Shown: positions 4,946 to 5,835 of the stretch, piece by piece | Layout: every line of letters starts with the position of its first letter | Position numbering within the stretch: the first letter of the stretch is position 1 | Assembly (NCBI GenBank): GCA_015654915.1 | Contig: JAATFY010000021.1 | Span: 1-5,835, forward strand | DNA from: Rhodospirillales bacterium | GTDB taxonomy: Bacteria > Pseudomonadota > Alphaproteobacteria > UBA9219 | DNA length: 5,835 nt | Direction: 5' to 3' | Notes under the pieces: model-generated | Database searches by the model: none | What the model was told of the DNA's origin: nothing | The model's input: only the letters and a program-made list of their open reading frames with translations | Made by a program: the position numbers and the translations under genes

Positions 4946-4977
4946 AAGGGCGGGCCTCTGGAATCGGCCACGCCCTT
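4946..4977 (-). promoter_or_regulatory. Leader hairpin upstream of acpP
   Basis: AAGGGCGGGCC (4946-4956) pairs with GGCCACGCCCTT (4966-4977) as an 11-bp, GC-rich stem with one bulged base (4970) and a 9-nt loop. It lies about 29-60 nt before the acpP ATG, leaving the Shine-Dalgarno free. It may stabilise the abundant acpP message or act as a translational control element. It matches no riboswitch class I know. Confidence 0.5.
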
Positions 4978-5154
4978 GAACGCTCCTCTCTATTCTGTGG
5001 CGCTGGCTCTGTCCAGCAGATAAAGAAAAAGCCATGATGCTTTTGTCTAACCTGATGAAATAACTTGTTTTTTATTGCAAAACCGCCCAAGGATAAACCC
5101 CTCTTGCGGCCCAGGAATGGGTATGGCTTCTTGTGAAAATTCAATGCATTAGCC

Positions 5155-5158
5155 GAGG
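5155..5158 (+). promoter_or_regulatory. Ribosome-binding site of the ABC transporter gene
   Basis: GAGG lies 6 nt before ATG 5165. It supports this start for a reading frame that stays open to the window edge. Confidence 0.7.
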
Positions 5159-5164
5159 TTTTTG

Positions 5165-5835
5165 ATGTCCCTTGCCGACCTAGCCAATCGCGATGCAGAC
5201 CTGAAATCCTCAGGTTTTAAGTCCCTGCGCCTGATCGGACCCTATTTGGCCCCTTATAAACTGGCTATCTGCGGTGCGGGGATTGCCCTGCTGGTAGCAG
5301 GCGTGACGGTCCTGAGCATTGTCGGCGGCCTGCGCTATGTCATCGATCGCGGCTTTGTCGCCAACGACCCCCATATGCTGGATCACACTTTGTTCCGGTT
5401 GCTTGGCGCTATCGTCATTCTGGCGATAGCCACCTACAGCCGTTATTCGCTGGTGACATGGCTGGGCGAACGCGTGGTCGCCGATCTTCGCCGCGCCATA
5501 TATGCGCATATCCTTAAACTCAGCCCTGCTTTCTTCGAGGTCACGCGCAGCGGCGATATTCTCTCACGGCTATCGGCAGATACCGGCATCCTGCAAAGCC
5601 TTATCGGTACCTCGATTTCGGTGGCGCTGCGCAATTGCGTATTGCTGACCGGCGGCATCGTCATGATGCTGACCACCAGTCCGAAACTCACCGGCTTTGT
5701 CCTGATCGGCATTCCCGTGGTCGTCGCGCCGATTGTTTTTTTTGGCCGCAAGGGGCGTGGCCTGGCGAAAGCCAATAAGGAACGCATCGCTGACGTCAGC
5801 GCCAACGCCGAGGAAACCATCTACGGCATTCGTAC
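5165..5835 (+). CDS. MsbA-related ABC exporter, N-terminal transmembrane domain (3' end outside window)
   Basis: The frame is open from ATG 5165 to the window end, giving 223 residues and two extra bases. It is the first part of a half-transporter with a transmembrane domain; the fused ATPase domain should follow beyond the window. Hydrophobic segments are at about 33-55, 77-95, 152-171 and 174-193, in the inner membrane. The block WLGERVVADLRRAIYAHILKLSPAFFE (about 99-125), then TRSGDILSRLSADT (127-140) and TSPKLTGFVLIGIPVVV, matches the alphaproteobacterial MsbA-related export family (as I recall, TIGR02204) better than canonical MsbA. The substrate, possibly lipid or drug, cannot be told. 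No Walker motifs are in the window. It is divergent from acpP; its N-terminal 20 residues are cytoplasmic and polar. Family assignment is firm, function is not. Confidence 0.92.
   Translation, partial: MSLADLANRDADLKSSGFKSLRLIGPYLAPYKLAICGAGIALLVAGVTVLSIVGGLRYVIDRGFVANDPHMLDHTLFRLLGAIVILAIATYSRYSLVTWLGERVVADLRRAIYAHILKLSPAFFEVTRSGDILSRLSADTGILQSLIGTSISVALRNCVLLTGGIVMMLTTSPKLTGFVLIGIPVVVAPIVFFGRKGRGLAKANKERIADVSANAEETIYGIR

Larger units (their letters stand above)
4918..5164. other. Divergent intergenic region between acpP and the ABC transporter gene
   Basis: These 247 bp must hold promoters for acpP (minus) and the transporter gene (plus). Besides the leader hairpin at 4946-4977 there are an AT-rich stretch at about 5040-5085 and weak stems, GCTGG/CCAGC (5002-5006/5013-5017) and AAAAGC/GCTTTT (5027-5032/5039-5044). 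I found no convincing -35/-10 pair on either strand, no full CtrA box and no RNA gene. Confidence 0.6.

Noticed and set aside
5027..5044. AAAAGC/GCTTTT hairpin as a terminator
   Set aside because: The stem is short and mostly A-T, and no gene ends nearby on either strand. It lies in the promoter region of divergent genes.

Overview
The window looks like an alphaproteobacterial chromosome of moderate-to-high GC. It carries the C-terminal half of the cell-cycle regulator CtrA and a ChpT-type histidine phosphotransferase, both diagnostic of this class. It also has an alphaproteobacterial-style short NAD kinase, an acpP-fabF pair, and the start of an MsbA-related ABC exporter. Genus cannot be fixed from the sequence. 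A Rhodospirillales-like or other deep-branching alphaproteobacterium is only a guess.

Layout: (1) 1-264 (+), 3' end of ctrA. (2) 265-457, a gap filled almost entirely by a 155-bp nested palindromic element (295-449). (3) 458-1306 (+), an SseA-type sulfurtransferase with a GTG start. (4) 1307-1470, a convergent gap holding a second, REP/BIME-like palindromic element (1318-1457) whose ends resemble those of the first. (5) 1471-2127 (-), chpT. (6) 2128-2269, a divergent promoter region with a perfect CtrA box (TTAA-N7-TTAAC, 2229-2244) next to a Caulobacter-type housekeeping promoter match facing chpT. (7) 2270-3031 (+), nadK. (8) 3054-3371 (+), a small Cys-containing, Tyr/Asp/Asn-rich lipoprotein, probably co-transcribed with nadK. 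(9) 3377-4636 (-), fabF, and 4675-4917 (-), acpP, an operon with acpP first. (10) 4918-5164, a divergent region with a leader hairpin for acpP. (11) 5165-5835 (+), the N-terminal transmembrane half of an ABC exporter that runs off the window.

How it fits together: ChpT is the phosphotransfer hub between CckA and CtrA. The CtrA box upstream of chpT therefore suggests a feedback loop in which CtrA controls its own phosphodonor, and may also affect the divergent NAD kinase gene. The sulfurtransferase gene lies between ctrA and chpT and is bracketed by two palindromic elements of the same style, which raises the possibility that it entered as a cassette. The rest is core metabolism (NADP supply, fatty-acid elongation) and envelope function. 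I see no tRNA, rRNA, CRISPR array, transposase gene or phage gene. Nothing here is clearly a new multi-gene system. The most novel material is regulatory and repetitive.
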